This document shows positions 1 to 8,611 of a DNA stretch of 64,000 bases, piece after piece. The translations under genes and the position numbers were made by a program. This stretch comes from Bacteroides caccae (GTDB taxonomy: Bacteria > Bacteroidota > Bacteroidia > Bacteroidales > Bacteroidaceae). Each line of letters opens with the position of its first letter. The stretch's first letter is position 1. Where the stretch lies: the NCBI RefSeq assembly GCF_002222615.2, contig NZ_CP022412.2:3286001-3350000 (forward strand). Reading direction: 5' to 3'. The notes beneath the pieces were generated by a model, which had not been told where the DNA came from, made no database searches, and worked only from the letters and a program-made list of their open reading frames with translations.

Positions 1-777
1 ACCGATTTCATCCAGAAACAGAGTTCCGTTAGTGGCAACTTCCATTCGTCCGGCTTTTGATTTTTTTGCGTCGGTGAAAGCTCCTTTCTCAAATCCGAAC
101 AGTTCGCTTTCAAAAAGTTGTTCGGGAATACTTCCCAAGTCAATAGTGACAAAAGGTTTGCCGTATCGAGGAGAGCAGCGATAGAGAAGACGGGCGATTA
201 CGTCTTTTCCTGTTCCATTTTCTCCTAAAATAAGGATATTGGCATCTGTGCTGCTTAATTTATTTATTGTGGTGAAAACTTCCTGCATGGCAGGAGATTC
301 TCCTATAATATCTCCTTCCGAAGAATTCTGACCGCTAAGTAATTCTACCTGCTCCTTCAAAATGTTTACTTCCCGTTGAGAGTGACGTAATCGCATTCCG
401 GAAGTAAGAGTGGCCAGTAGTTTTTCCTTTTCCCACGGTTTGGGGATAAAGTCTGTTGCACCGGCTTTGATAGCCCGTACTGCTTTATCAGTATCTGCAT
501 AGGCAGTCATAAAGATGACAATCGCTTGCGGATCGATTTTCAATATTTGCTTCAAGCTTTCGAATCCTTCCTGACCACTAATAGCGTCACGGCTAAAATT
601 CATATCTAATAAAATAAGATCAGGTTGAAAAGTGGTCATGAAATGTTCGATTCGGTCGGGAGTGGTGGCTACCTTTATTTTTTCTGTGTAAGGTTCCAAC
701 AGCAGGTTTAGAGCGAAGAGGACATCTTCGTTATCATCTACTATAAGTATCTTTCCCAGTTTGTTTACTTCTTCCAT
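1..777 (-). CDS. Sigma-54-dependent response regulator (NtrC family), C-terminus cut by window edge
   Basis: Translating the minus strand from the ATG at 777 gives 259 residues with no stop before the window edge. Residues 8-125 are a receiver domain with acidic pair D14/D15, phospho-acceptor D58, T91 and K113. The AAA+ domain that follows has Walker A GENGTGKD (185-192), a GAFTDA loop (232-237, the sigma-54 contact; canonical GAFTGA) and Walker B FLDEIG at the edge. The DNA-binding HTH should lie left of the window, as should any partner histidine kinase. The gene diverges from the tolC/hlyD/permease operon, and the gap between them holds paired inverted repeats and a sigma-54-type promoter, so that operon is the likely target. 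A -7 box (823-830, minus) precedes it. Family call is certain; the target is inference. Confidence 0.93.
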   Translation of the reverse strand, partial: MEEVNKLGKILIVDDNEDVLFALNLLLEPYTEKIKVATTPDRIEHFMTTFQPDLILLDMNFSRDAISGQEGFESLKQILKIDPQAIVIFMTAYADTDKAVRAIKAGATDFIPKPWEKEKLLATLTSGMRLRHSQREVNILKEQVELLSGQNSSEGDIIGESPAMQEVFTTINKLSSTDANILILGENGTGKDVIARLLYRCSPRYGKPFVTIDLGSIPEQLFESELFGFEKGAFTDAKKSKAGRMEVATNGTLFLDEIG

Positions 778-822
778 TCTTTTAGCTAATTAGAATATAA
801 TCTTTTTCCTTTACTGCACCGG

Positions 823-830
823 CAAAGATA
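823..830 (-). promoter_or_regulatory. Bacteroides -7 box for the response regulator
   Basis: Read on the minus strand this is TATCTTTG, a full match to the Bacteroides TAnnTTTG -7 element, about 45 nt before the ATG at 777. Its -33 position falls near the first inverted repeat (854-867), which would allow autoregulation. No clear -33 TTTG was found. Confidence 0.5.
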
Positions 831-853
831 TGGATAATAATCATGTGTTGTAT

Positions 854-888
854 GTGCGATTACGCACTATTTTCGTGCGTATTTGCAC
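854..888. promoter_or_regulatory. Paired inverted repeats, likely enhancer for the NtrC-type regulator
   Basis: Two dyads share the pattern GTGCG-N4-YGCAC: GTGCG ATTA CGCAC at 854-867 (perfect) and GTGCG TATT TGCAC at 875-888 (one mismatch). Their centres are 21 bp apart, two helical turns, so two dimers would sit on the same face of the DNA. They lie about 60-90 bp upstream of a -24/-12 promoter, a normal place for an NtrC-family upstream activating sequence. The sites are seen directly; the bound protein is inferred from the adjacent gene. Confidence 0.72.
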
Positions 889-944
889 GCTATTTTAAAA
901 AGAAAAACAAGTATATTTCATTGATATACAAATATTTATATAAA

Positions 945-959
945 TGGCACAGGTTTTGA
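945..959 (+). promoter_or_regulatory. Sigma-54 (-24/-12) promoter of the export operon
   Basis: TGGCAC at 945-950 is followed after five bases by TTGA at 956-959. The consensus is TGGCAC-N5-TTGC. Spacing from GG to the -12 G is exact and only the -12 C differs (A here). Transcription would start near 971, about 15 nt before the ATG at 986. No TAnnTTTG box is seen between 890 and 985. A neighbouring NtrC-type activator and the dyads at 854-888 support the call. Confidence 0.7.
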
Positions 960-985
960 ATTATAAATAACAAATAAAACTAAGA

Positions 986-2458
986 ATGAATCTGAAAATA
1001 ATCTGCATAAGTATTGGAATCCTGGCGACGGAATTATTGGCTGCTCAAGATCAGACAACAGAACTGTCATTGGAACAAGTTGTGAAGATTGCTCGTCTAG
1101 AGTCTCCCGATGCGCAGACGGCACGTCATAGCTTCCGTTCGGCTTATTGGAATTATAAATATTATCGTGCCAACTATTTACCGACTTTGAACTTGACATC
1201 CGATCCTAATCTGAATCGTGCCATTAATAAGATAACAATGGGGGACGGTTCCGTTAAGTTTGTTGAGCAGAATTTGTTGAATACTGATCTGACTTTGAAT
1301 CTTTCACAAAACATACCTTGGACAGGAGGTTCCTTGTTTCTTGAAACGTCCGCACAACGTATGGATTTGTTCAGCGAACATAAATATTCGTGGCAGACTT
1401 CACCTATCATGATAGGATACCGGCAATCGCTTTTCGGCTACAATAGTTTGAAATGGGATAAACGAATAGAACCGGTACGCTATCAGGAGGCAAAGAAAAG
1501 CTATGTAGAGACATTAGAACTTGTATCTGCCAATGCGATTAATAAATTTTTTGCTCTAGCCACTGCCCAAAGTAATTATGACATAGCATCCTTTAATTAT
1601 GCGAATGCCGACACGTTATATCGCTATGCACAAGGACGTTACAATATCGGGACAATAACGGAGAATGAAATGCTGCAACTGGAGCTTAACCGTCTTACAG
1701 AAGAAACAAATCGTATGAACGCCCGTATTGAAATGGATAACTGTATGCAGGAACTCCGTTCATATCTGGGCATTCAGGAAGAGAGGGAGATTCGTGTACG
1801 TGTCAGTTCCCGGATACCGGATTTCAGTATTAATCTGAATGAGGCGCTAGCATTGGCGTATGAGAATAGCCCGGATATACAAACGATGAAACGGCGCAAG
1901 CTGGAAAGTGAAAGTGCGGTTGCGAGAGCCCGTGCCAATGCAGGTTTGAAAGCAGACATTTATCTTCGTTTCGGACTGACACAGACAGCGGATAAATTAC
2001 CAGAGGCTTATCGAAACCTTTTAGATCAACAATATGTAAGTTTAAGTATCTCCCTACCAATTTTAGATTGGGGACGGGGAAAGGGACAGGTACGGGTAGC
2101 CCGTTCTAACCGTGACCTGGTTTATACGCAGGTGGAACAAAACAGGACGGATTTTGAACTGAATGTCCGTAAACTGGTGAAGCAGTTTAATCTGCAAACG
2201 CAACGTGTCCGTATCGCTGCCCGTACAGATGAAACCGCCCAACGGAGGAATGAAGTTGCCCGTAAACTTTATATATTGGGAAAATCTACCATTCTTGATT
2301 TGAACGCTTCCATTTCAGAAAAAGATAGTGCACGCCGTAATTATGTATCGGCTTTATACAACTATTGGAGTTTGTATTACACACTCCGTAGCATGACACT
2401 TTATGATTTTGAGAGTAACAAGTTGCTGACGGAGGATTATAATCTCCTCATTGAATAG
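986..2458 (+). CDS. TolC-family outer membrane efflux protein
   Basis: This 490-residue protein has an N-terminal signal peptide (about 1-20, ending near AAQDQ) and the duplicated long-helix layout of the outer membrane efflux protein family. It would form the trimeric outer-membrane and periplasmic channel for the adaptor and permeases encoded next. It is first in a plus-strand run of nine genes with short gaps (12-50 nt), which suggests one transcript. Its promoter appears to be the sigma-54-type site at 945-959. Substrate cannot be deduced. Confidence 0.92.
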   Translation: MNLKIICISIGILATELLAAQDQTTELSLEQVVKIARLESPDAQTARHSFRSAYWNYKYYRANYLPTLNLTSDPNLNRAINKITMGDGSVKFVEQNLLNTDLTLNLSQNIPWTGGSLFLETSAQRMDLFSEHKYSWQTSPIMIGYRQSLFGYNSLKWDKRIEPVRYQEAKKSYVETLELVSANAINKFFALATAQSNYDIASFNYANADTLYRYAQGRYNIGTITENEMLQLELNRLTEETNRMNARIEMDNCMQELRSYLGIQEEREIRVRVSSRIPDFSINLNEALALAYENSPDIQTMKRRKLESESAVARARANAGLKADIYLRFGLTQTADKLPEAYRNLLDQQYVSLSISLPILDWGRGKGQVRVARSNRDLVYTQVEQNRTDFELNVRKLVKQFNLQTQRVRIAARTDETAQRRNEVARKLYILGKSTILDLNASISEKDSARRNYVSALYNYWSLYYTLRSMTLYDFESNKLLTEDYNLLIE

Positions 2459-2508
2459 GATAGAATGATTTTTTATAATTGATATAAATATAAAAACTAT
2501 ATAACCTC

Positions 2509-3759
2509 ATGGATATAAAATTAGAAAAGAAACCGTGGTACATTCGTTATAGATACTATCTGACAGGAGGACTTTTGTTTATCTCCTTTCTGATTTATGT
2601 AATCGTCCTTTCATTAGGTCCCAGGAAGCTGCGTGTTGATGCCGAGAATATTCAGATAGCGGAAGTGAAAGATGCTGACTTTATGGAATATGTAGATGTA
2701 GAAGGACTAATTCAACCTATATTGACAATTAAAGTCAATACCCGCGAAGCAGGAAGTGTAGAAAGCATAGTAGGTGAAGAAGGCAGTTTACTTCAGCAAG
2801 GTGATACTATTCTTATTCTTTCTAATCCGGACCTACTTCGTAACATTGAAGATCAGCGTGATGAATGGGAAAAACAAATGATTACCTACCAGGAGCAGGA
2901 GATTGAAATGGAGCAAAAGAGCCTGAATTTGAAACAGCAGGCCTTGACGAATAATTATGAGCTTGAGCGTCTGAAAAAAAGCATTGCTCTTGACCGTGAG
3001 GAATATCAAATGGGAGTAAAGAGTAAGGCCCAGTTGCAAGTAGCTGAAGATGAGTATAATTATAAACAAAAAAATGCAGCTTTGCAACAGGAGAGCTTGC
3101 GGCACGATTCTGCTGTGACAATGATTCGTAAAGAACTTATCCGCAACGACCGAGAAAGAGAACGGAAAAAATATGAACGCGTTCATGAACGTTTGAATAA
3201 TTTAGTGGTAACGGCTCCGATAAAAGGACAGCTTAGCTTTGTGAAGGTTACTCCCGGGCAGCAAGTGTCTTCCGGCGAAAGTATTGCTGAGATAAAGGTA
3301 CTTGACCAATATAAAATCCATACTTCGCTCAGTGAATATTATATTGACCGGATTACTACCGGATTGCCTGCTACCATTAATTATCAAGGGAAGAAATATC
3401 CGTTAAGAATAACGAAAGTTGTCCCTGAAGTAAAAGACCGTATGTTTGATGTCGATCTTGTTTTCACAGATGATATGCCTGATAACGTAAGAGTGGGCAA
3501 GAGTTTCCGTGTACAGATAGAACTAGGGCAACCGGAGCAGACGCTTATTATCCCACGCGGCAATTTCTATCAGGCTACGGGAGGACAATGGATTTATAAG
3601 GTGAATGCTTCAAAAACAAAAGCTGTTCGTGTACCTTTGTCTGTCGGTCGCCAAAATCCGCAACAATACGAAATTACAGAAGGTTTACGGCCGGGAGATT
3701 GGGTTATTACGACGGGATATGATACCTTTGGCGATGCTGAGGAATTAATATTAAGATAA
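2509..3759 (+). CDS. HlyD/MacA-type periplasmic adaptor (membrane fusion protein)
   Basis: This 416-residue protein has one N-terminal membrane anchor (about 15-36), a lipoyl-like half near residues 70-105, a long charged coiled-coil hairpin (about 110-230), a second lipoyl half (VVTAPIKGQL, about 234-243) and a C-terminal beta-barrel and membrane-proximal region. It should bridge the inner-membrane FtsX-type permeases and the TolC-like channel. It lies 50 nt after the tolC-like gene and 23 nt before the first permease, so co-transcription is likely. Confidence 0.92.
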   Translation: MDIKLEKKPWYIRYRYYLTGGLLFISFLIYVIVLSLGPRKLRVDAENIQIAEVKDADFMEYVDVEGLIQPILTIKVNTREAGSVESIVGEEGSLLQQGDTILILSNPDLLRNIEDQRDEWEKQMITYQEQEIEMEQKSLNLKQQALTNNYELERLKKSIALDREEYQMGVKSKAQLQVAEDEYNYKQKNAALQQESLRHDSAVTMIRKELIRNDRERERKKYERVHERLNNLVVTAPIKGQLSFVKVTPGQQVSSGESIAEIKVLDQYKIHTSLSEYYIDRITTGLPATINYQGKKYPLRITKVVPEVKDRMFDVDLVFTDDMPDNVRVGKSFRVQIELGQPEQTLIIPRGNFYQATGGQWIYKVNASKTKAVRVPLSVGRQNPQQYEITEGLRPGDWVITTGYDTFGDAEELILR

Positions 3760-3782
3760 ACAGACAACTTTAAACAGATAGT

Positions 3783-6161
3783 ATGAAAACACTGAAATAT
3801 GCAGTACGCTTTTTATTACGTGCGAAATCATATACGACTATCAATTTACTCGGACTGACACTTAGTCTAGCCTGTTGTATTATCTTGTCCCGTTATATTT
3901 ATCGTGAAACAACAGTAGATATGCATTGTATAGACCGTAATCAGGTATATGGAGTTCAAGTGTCGTTTGATGGAAACCGGGTGTTGAGTAAGGCAGAAAT
4001 AGGAAAGCGTGATAGTACTTATATAGATGACAATGTTATACTGACACGTTCAAGTGTAATATTGCTTGAGAATGATTATGTAGATTATCAGACAAATCGT
4101 TTTTCTGTACATGCCTTAATAGCTGACAATGCTTATTTCAGACTTTTTCCTTATCAAGTATTGCAGGGAGAGATTTCTTTGGAAGCTCCGGAATCAGCAT
4201 TGTTAATGGAAGATTTCGCCAAAAAACTTTTTGGTAAAGAAAATCCGCTAGGTAAGGTGTTACGTTTTTCTAACGGTAAAGATATCAAGGTGACAGGTAT
4301 ATTGAAAAAGCCGGTAAATAAACAAACATTCAATTTCGATATAGTACTTTCTCATGCATTTTCGACAGACTGGGGACGGATGCCTTTGGAGTTTATTCAG
4401 TTTACTTCTGAGAAGGCAGTGGAACAAGCCAATCAAATAGGGAGTTATCCCCGGTTTATAAATCAAGATTCTCGTTTCGGAGATGTTCGTAAATACACAT
4501 TCTCTCTTATTCCTGTCAGTCAAATGTATTGGGAGCAAGCATTACTTTACCAAACAGGGCCTAGTATGCTTGTTAGTGGGAATCGTTCTCATCTATTCAT
4601 TCTTGGAGGAATTTGTTTATTGATACTGTTTGCCGGGATTATCAACTTTATTAATCTTTATTCTGTATTAATGGTGAAACGAGGGAGGACTTACAATCTT
4701 CGAAAAGTATTCGGTGCCAGTGGCAATACACTGTTTACGCAAATTTTCACAGAAAACGTTCTACTGATAGCCGTTTCTATTGTGTTTGCATGGTTTATTG
4801 TTGAAATAACATCTGTTTTTGTATCCCACTTGTTGGATAGCCGGATAGTCTATACTAAATTCGACTGGATATTGTCGATATCTATCCTGATATTCCTGTC
4901 TTTGACTGTAAGCCTGTATTCACATATAAAATGCCAGCGCTCTTTACCGGCTGTTGCTCTCAAGGCATTAGGTACCGATAAACGTTCTATTCGTTTTCGT
5001 ATGATATTCCTTTTTGTACAATATGTTGTTACCTTTTTATTGGTCTTACTTTCCATCTATTTTAATAAGCAATTCAATTTGATGTTGCAGACAGATCCGG
5101 GATTCCGTACAAAAGATATAATTCAGGCAAATATGATATATGAATCGAACGATTATTCTTCGTATACATCTGAAACTGTAAACCAACGTAAAGAAAGAGT
5201 TTTAGCGATAGATCAACTGATAGATAATTGTCCGGATATCCAAAGCTGGACAACCGGTTTTTATTCTATTCTTGGGTTTGATTATTCTGCAGGATTTCGA
5301 AATGCAAAAGGAGAACTGGTTACGTTGAATCAGAGTTATGTTACCGACAGTTTCTTTAAACTCTTTGAGATTCCTTTTATTGAAGGAGATTTATCGGAAG
5401 CAGATAAAGAACAAGGAGGTGAGATTATAGTTGTCAACCGTGCCGCATTGGCCGCTTTAGGCTACACAAGTTGCAAGGGGGCTACTATAATTAATGAGCA
5501 GATGAGAAAGATAAAACCCGATTTACAGGCACAGCCTATTGGTGCCGTAATAGAAGATTATTATGATAGACATGTAGGATTGGGTGCTCGCCCTATGGTA
5601 TTTATCGTAAATAAACGGTTGAAGGGAGATTACTATCAGATTGCTTGTTATCCGGGGAAAACTCAGGTAGTCATCAATTATCTTAAAGATATTCAGAAAA
5701 AAGTATATGGTACGGAAGATTTTAAATACTCACAATTGGATGATGATGTGGCGGCACTCTATAAAAACGACCGGCGAATAGCCATGGTATATGCTATTTT
5801 TGCATGTATTGGAATTATAATAATCTGTCTCGGATTATTCGGTATTTCATTATTTGATATTCGTCAGCGCTATCGGGAGATTGCAATTCGTAAAGTAAAC
5901 GGTGCATTGGTGAAAGACTTGTACTTGCTGCTTGGATGTAAATATTTGGTTGTATTGGGAAGCGCTTTTGCAGTATCTATTCCATTGTCCTGCTACTTGA
6001 TTTATCAGTATACTAAAGCCCTTGTGATAAAAGCTCCGTTAAGCATGAATGTCTTTCTGATAGCATTGCTCGTAGTAAGTTGTATCTCTTTAGGCACACT
6101 GTGCTGGCAAATAAAAAAGGCATCACGTATTGACCCGGCCAAAATAATGAAAATAGAATAA
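3783..6161 (+). CDS. FtsX/MacB-type ABC permease 1 of 6 (type A)
   Basis: This 792-residue inner-membrane protein has an N-terminal membrane segment (18-38), a large periplasmic MacB-type domain (about 40-270), an FtsX domain with about three helices (280-420), then a second periplasmic part and a C-terminal FtsX domain. The C-terminal part carries a conserved RYREIAIRKVNGA loop and ends in DPAKIMKIE. It resembles the last permease of the operon (16443-18854) more than the four in between: both share the LFGxSLxDIRQRYREIA block and the same N-terminal style. It needs the single ATPase encoded at 11036. Substrate unknown. Confidence 0.9.
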   Translation: MKTLKYAVRFLLRAKSYTTINLLGLTLSLACCIILSRYIYRETTVDMHCIDRNQVYGVQVSFDGNRVLSKAEIGKRDSTYIDDNVILTRSSVILLENDYVDYQTNRFSVHALIADNAYFRLFPYQVLQGEISLEAPESALLMEDFAKKLFGKENPLGKVLRFSNGKDIKVTGILKKPVNKQTFNFDIVLSHAFSTDWGRMPLEFIQFTSEKAVEQANQIGSYPRFINQDSRFGDVRKYTFSLIPVSQMYWEQALLYQTGPSMLVSGNRSHLFILGGICLLILFAGIINFINLYSVLMVKRGRTYNLRKVFGASGNTLFTQIFTENVLLIAVSIVFAWFIVEITSVFVSHLLDSRIVYTKFDWILSISILIFLSLTVSLYSHIKCQRSLPAVALKALGTDKRSIRFRMIFLFVQYVVTFLLVLLSIYFNKQFNLMLQTDPGFRTKDIIQANMIYESNDYSSYTSETVNQRKERVLAIDQLIDNCPDIQSWTTGFYSILGFDYSAGFRNAKGELVTLNQSYVTDSFFKLFEIPFIEGDLSEADKEQGGEIIVVNRAALAALGYTSCKGATIINEQMRKIKPDLQAQPIGAVIEDYYDRHVGLGARPMVFIVNKRLKGDYYQIACYPGKTQVVINYLKDIQKKVYGTEDFKYSQLDDDVAALYKNDRRIAMVYAIFACIGIIIICLGLFGISLFDIRQRYREIAIRKVNGALVKDLYLLLGCKYLVVLGSAFAVSIPLSCYLIYQYTKALVIKAPLSMNVFLIALLVVSCISLGTLCWQIKKASRIDPAKIMKIE

Positions 6162-6173
6162 AAATAATAATAT

Positions 6174-8573
6174 ATGATACGACACTATTTGAAAGTTGCT
6201 TTTCGTAATTTACTGAAATACAAGACCCAAAATATAATTTCTATCATCGGTCTTGCGGTAGGATTACTATGTTTCTGCATATGTATGTATTGTAGTCGTT
6301 TTGTTGAGACCACCAACCATTGTTTCAGTAATTACACTCGCATTGTGGAATTAAACCTTTATGATTATCAGACGGAAACATATTTTTCCGGTACACAAGT
6401 GGCTTTATCCGAAGAACTCCGCACATGGGCAATGGGAGAGGTGGAAGCAATTTCTTGTATGACATACTCGCGTGAACGTTCTTATCTTGCCGAAATTTCA
6501 GAGGAAAAATCATTACCATACGAACTTGAAACGATAGAAATAGATACTTTATACAATAAGGTATTCACTCCCCAAATAGTAGCCGGAAATTGGAAGACGG
6601 CAAGCCGGACATCTAATGCCGTTATTTTAAGTGAATCTACTGCCATAAAGATATTCGGTAAAATAGAAAGTGCTATCGGTAAGCATCTGACTTTGGCGCG
6701 ACGACTCCATACTTCGCCTGAAAGTACTCCGAAAACAGGAGGTATTGTTTATACGGTACAGGCAGTAATGAAAGATATCCCGCTAAACAATGGTTTTAGT
6801 TTTATGACGCATACTGATGCAATGGTTCTGAACGATAGTGAAGGACTTTTCCGAAGTACGAAACGTCACGATATGACAGGAGCCAGAACCTATGTCTTGC
6901 TTTCTCCCAATACGAATATAGCTGAACTGGAGCAGCAGTTTGCTAAGCGTAATTATAGTTATACTATGTATAATCAGTCTTATGCGGTTGTTGCTAATTA
7001 TATTAGCGACAGGGCACAGAAGAAAGGTGCTTTTGTGTTGGGATGGGTGACAGGAATAGTCGGTACATTGATATTACTGGTCGGACTAATCAATTTCTTT
7101 CACTTTCTGATCGGTTCTTTTCTTAATCGCACTAAAGAATACAGTATTATGAAAATGGCAGGATGTAATTGGAAACAACAATTCTGCCTGCTGTTTGTAC
7201 AATCATTGATTGTGGTGGTTATATCTTCCTTTTTAGTAATATGGGGAATAGAATTGATTGGCAACCGAATGGATTTTTCTCTACAGGGCATTACAATGAC
7301 TTTTCCGCCCGAAATTCTTTTGATACACGCTATGCAATATATCATTCTTCTTATATTGCTCTGTGCTGCAATTTGTCTGTTTGTATCTGTCCGTATTCGC
7401 AGAATTTCGATACAAACAGGCATTCATGGAGGAGTAAATAAACGTCGAGGTAAGCAGTGGGGACGTAACCTTATGCTGGGAATCCAGTTCTTTATCTGCT
7501 GGATATTTGTATCATTCACTGTCGCATTGTTTTTACAGTCGGAGAAAACAACCCAAACATTGTTTCATACGCTTAACCAAAAAGAAAAAGAAGCGATTCT
7601 TAGCATTCCATTAGACTATTCGTTTATGAAAAATGAAGAGAAGTTAAGTGTGGTAGAACGTTTTCAGCAACATGCAGGGGTAAAAGATGTCTTATTGGCA
7701 GATATTGCTTATACACAAGGAGTATCCGGAAACCTGTTGATGACCGAGAAAGGGAATGACAACTCCTGGACTGATATCAATATTATGTGCGTTCCGCTGA
7801 ATTTCTTTGCTTTTATGAATATTCCGATAGAGGAGGGCAGAACTATCCGGACAAAAAATGACCTTGTCATGGATAAAGTATGGCAAAACAAACAAAAGAA
7901 GAATGTAATTGGAATGAATTTTTATGACCAAAATAATGATTATACCGTATGTGGAGTTTGTACTCCTTTCCAGGCTGATGTCCATTATCATAGTGGCGGC
8001 TATGCTTTTATGCTCTATGATCCTTCTGAATATGTTGGCCATTGCTATGTAAAATGTTACCCTGAACAACAAAAAGAAGTCGTAAAGTGGATTGAGAAAA
8101 TCCGTCGTGAAGTACTTCCGGAGAATATATCGTATCAGGTTCGTACATTTCAAGACGACCTATATGAAATACAGGCTATGGAATATATGCTGAAAGATAC
8201 TATCCTGTTTTTCGCAATCGTCAGTATCATCATTACCTTGTTGGGTGTATATTCCAGCATTACCCTCGATACTGAACGTAGACAGAAAGAAGTGGCTATC
8301 CGTAAAGTAAATGGAGCCGGAATGTCGCATATTATCTGGTTGTTTGCCCGTTTGTATATAACTTTGTTGATGGTTACCGCAGCTCTATCCTTTCCGTTAG
8401 TATACCTAGTGTTACAGCTATGGAAACAAATATATACGGTATTCTTTAACTGTGGATTCTGGTTCTGGACAGGGATTTTTATATCTGTTGCTATGATAAC
8501 GGCACTAACGATTTGGTTCCGTATCTTGAAGATTGCCAGAGTTAATCCGGTGGAGTCTATCAAAAATGAATAG
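6174..8573 (+). CDS. FtsX/MacB-type ABC permease 2 of 6 (type B)
   Basis: This 799-residue permease has the layout TM, periplasmic domain, FtsX, periplasmic domain, FtsX. It opens with MIRHYLKVAFRNLLKYKTQN and ends with NPVESIKNE. The loop ERRQKEVAIRKVNGAG precedes the last two helices. It is a close paralogue of the next gene (both start MI-HY-KVA-RNL-KYKTQN and share GLAVGLLCF), consistent with tandem duplication. It begins 12 nt after the previous stop, so translation is probably coupled. Confidence 0.9.
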   Translation: MIRHYLKVAFRNLLKYKTQNIISIIGLAVGLLCFCICMYCSRFVETTNHCFSNYTRIVELNLYDYQTETYFSGTQVALSEELRTWAMGEVEAISCMTYSRERSYLAEISEEKSLPYELETIEIDTLYNKVFTPQIVAGNWKTASRTSNAVILSESTAIKIFGKIESAIGKHLTLARRLHTSPESTPKTGGIVYTVQAVMKDIPLNNGFSFMTHTDAMVLNDSEGLFRSTKRHDMTGARTYVLLSPNTNIAELEQQFAKRNYSYTMYNQSYAVVANYISDRAQKKGAFVLGWVTGIVGTLILLVGLINFFHFLIGSFLNRTKEYSIMKMAGCNWKQQFCLLFVQSLIVVVISSFLVIWGIELIGNRMDFSLQGITMTFPPEILLIHAMQYIILLILLCAAICLFVSVRIRRISIQTGIHGGVNKRRGKQWGRNLMLGIQFFICWIFVSFTVALFLQSEKTTQTLFHTLNQKEKEAILSIPLDYSFMKNEEKLSVVERFQQHAGVKDVLLADIAYTQGVSGNLLMTEKGNDNSWTDINIMCVPLNFFAFMNIPIEEGRTIRTKNDLVMDKVWQNKQKKNVIGMNFYDQNNDYTVCGVCTPFQADVHYHSGGYAFMLYDPSEYVGHCYVKCYPEQQKEVVKWIEKIRREVLPENISYQVRTFQDDLYEIQAMEYMLKDTILFFAIVSIIITLLGVYSSITLDTERRQKEVAIRKVNGAGMSHIIWLFARLYITLLMVTAALSFPLVYLVLQLWKQIYTVFFNCGFWFWTGIFISVAMITALTIWFRILKIARVNPVESIKNE

Positions 8574-8611
8574 GAAAACCATATTTGAATTAGAAAATAA
8601 AAGAAAACAAA

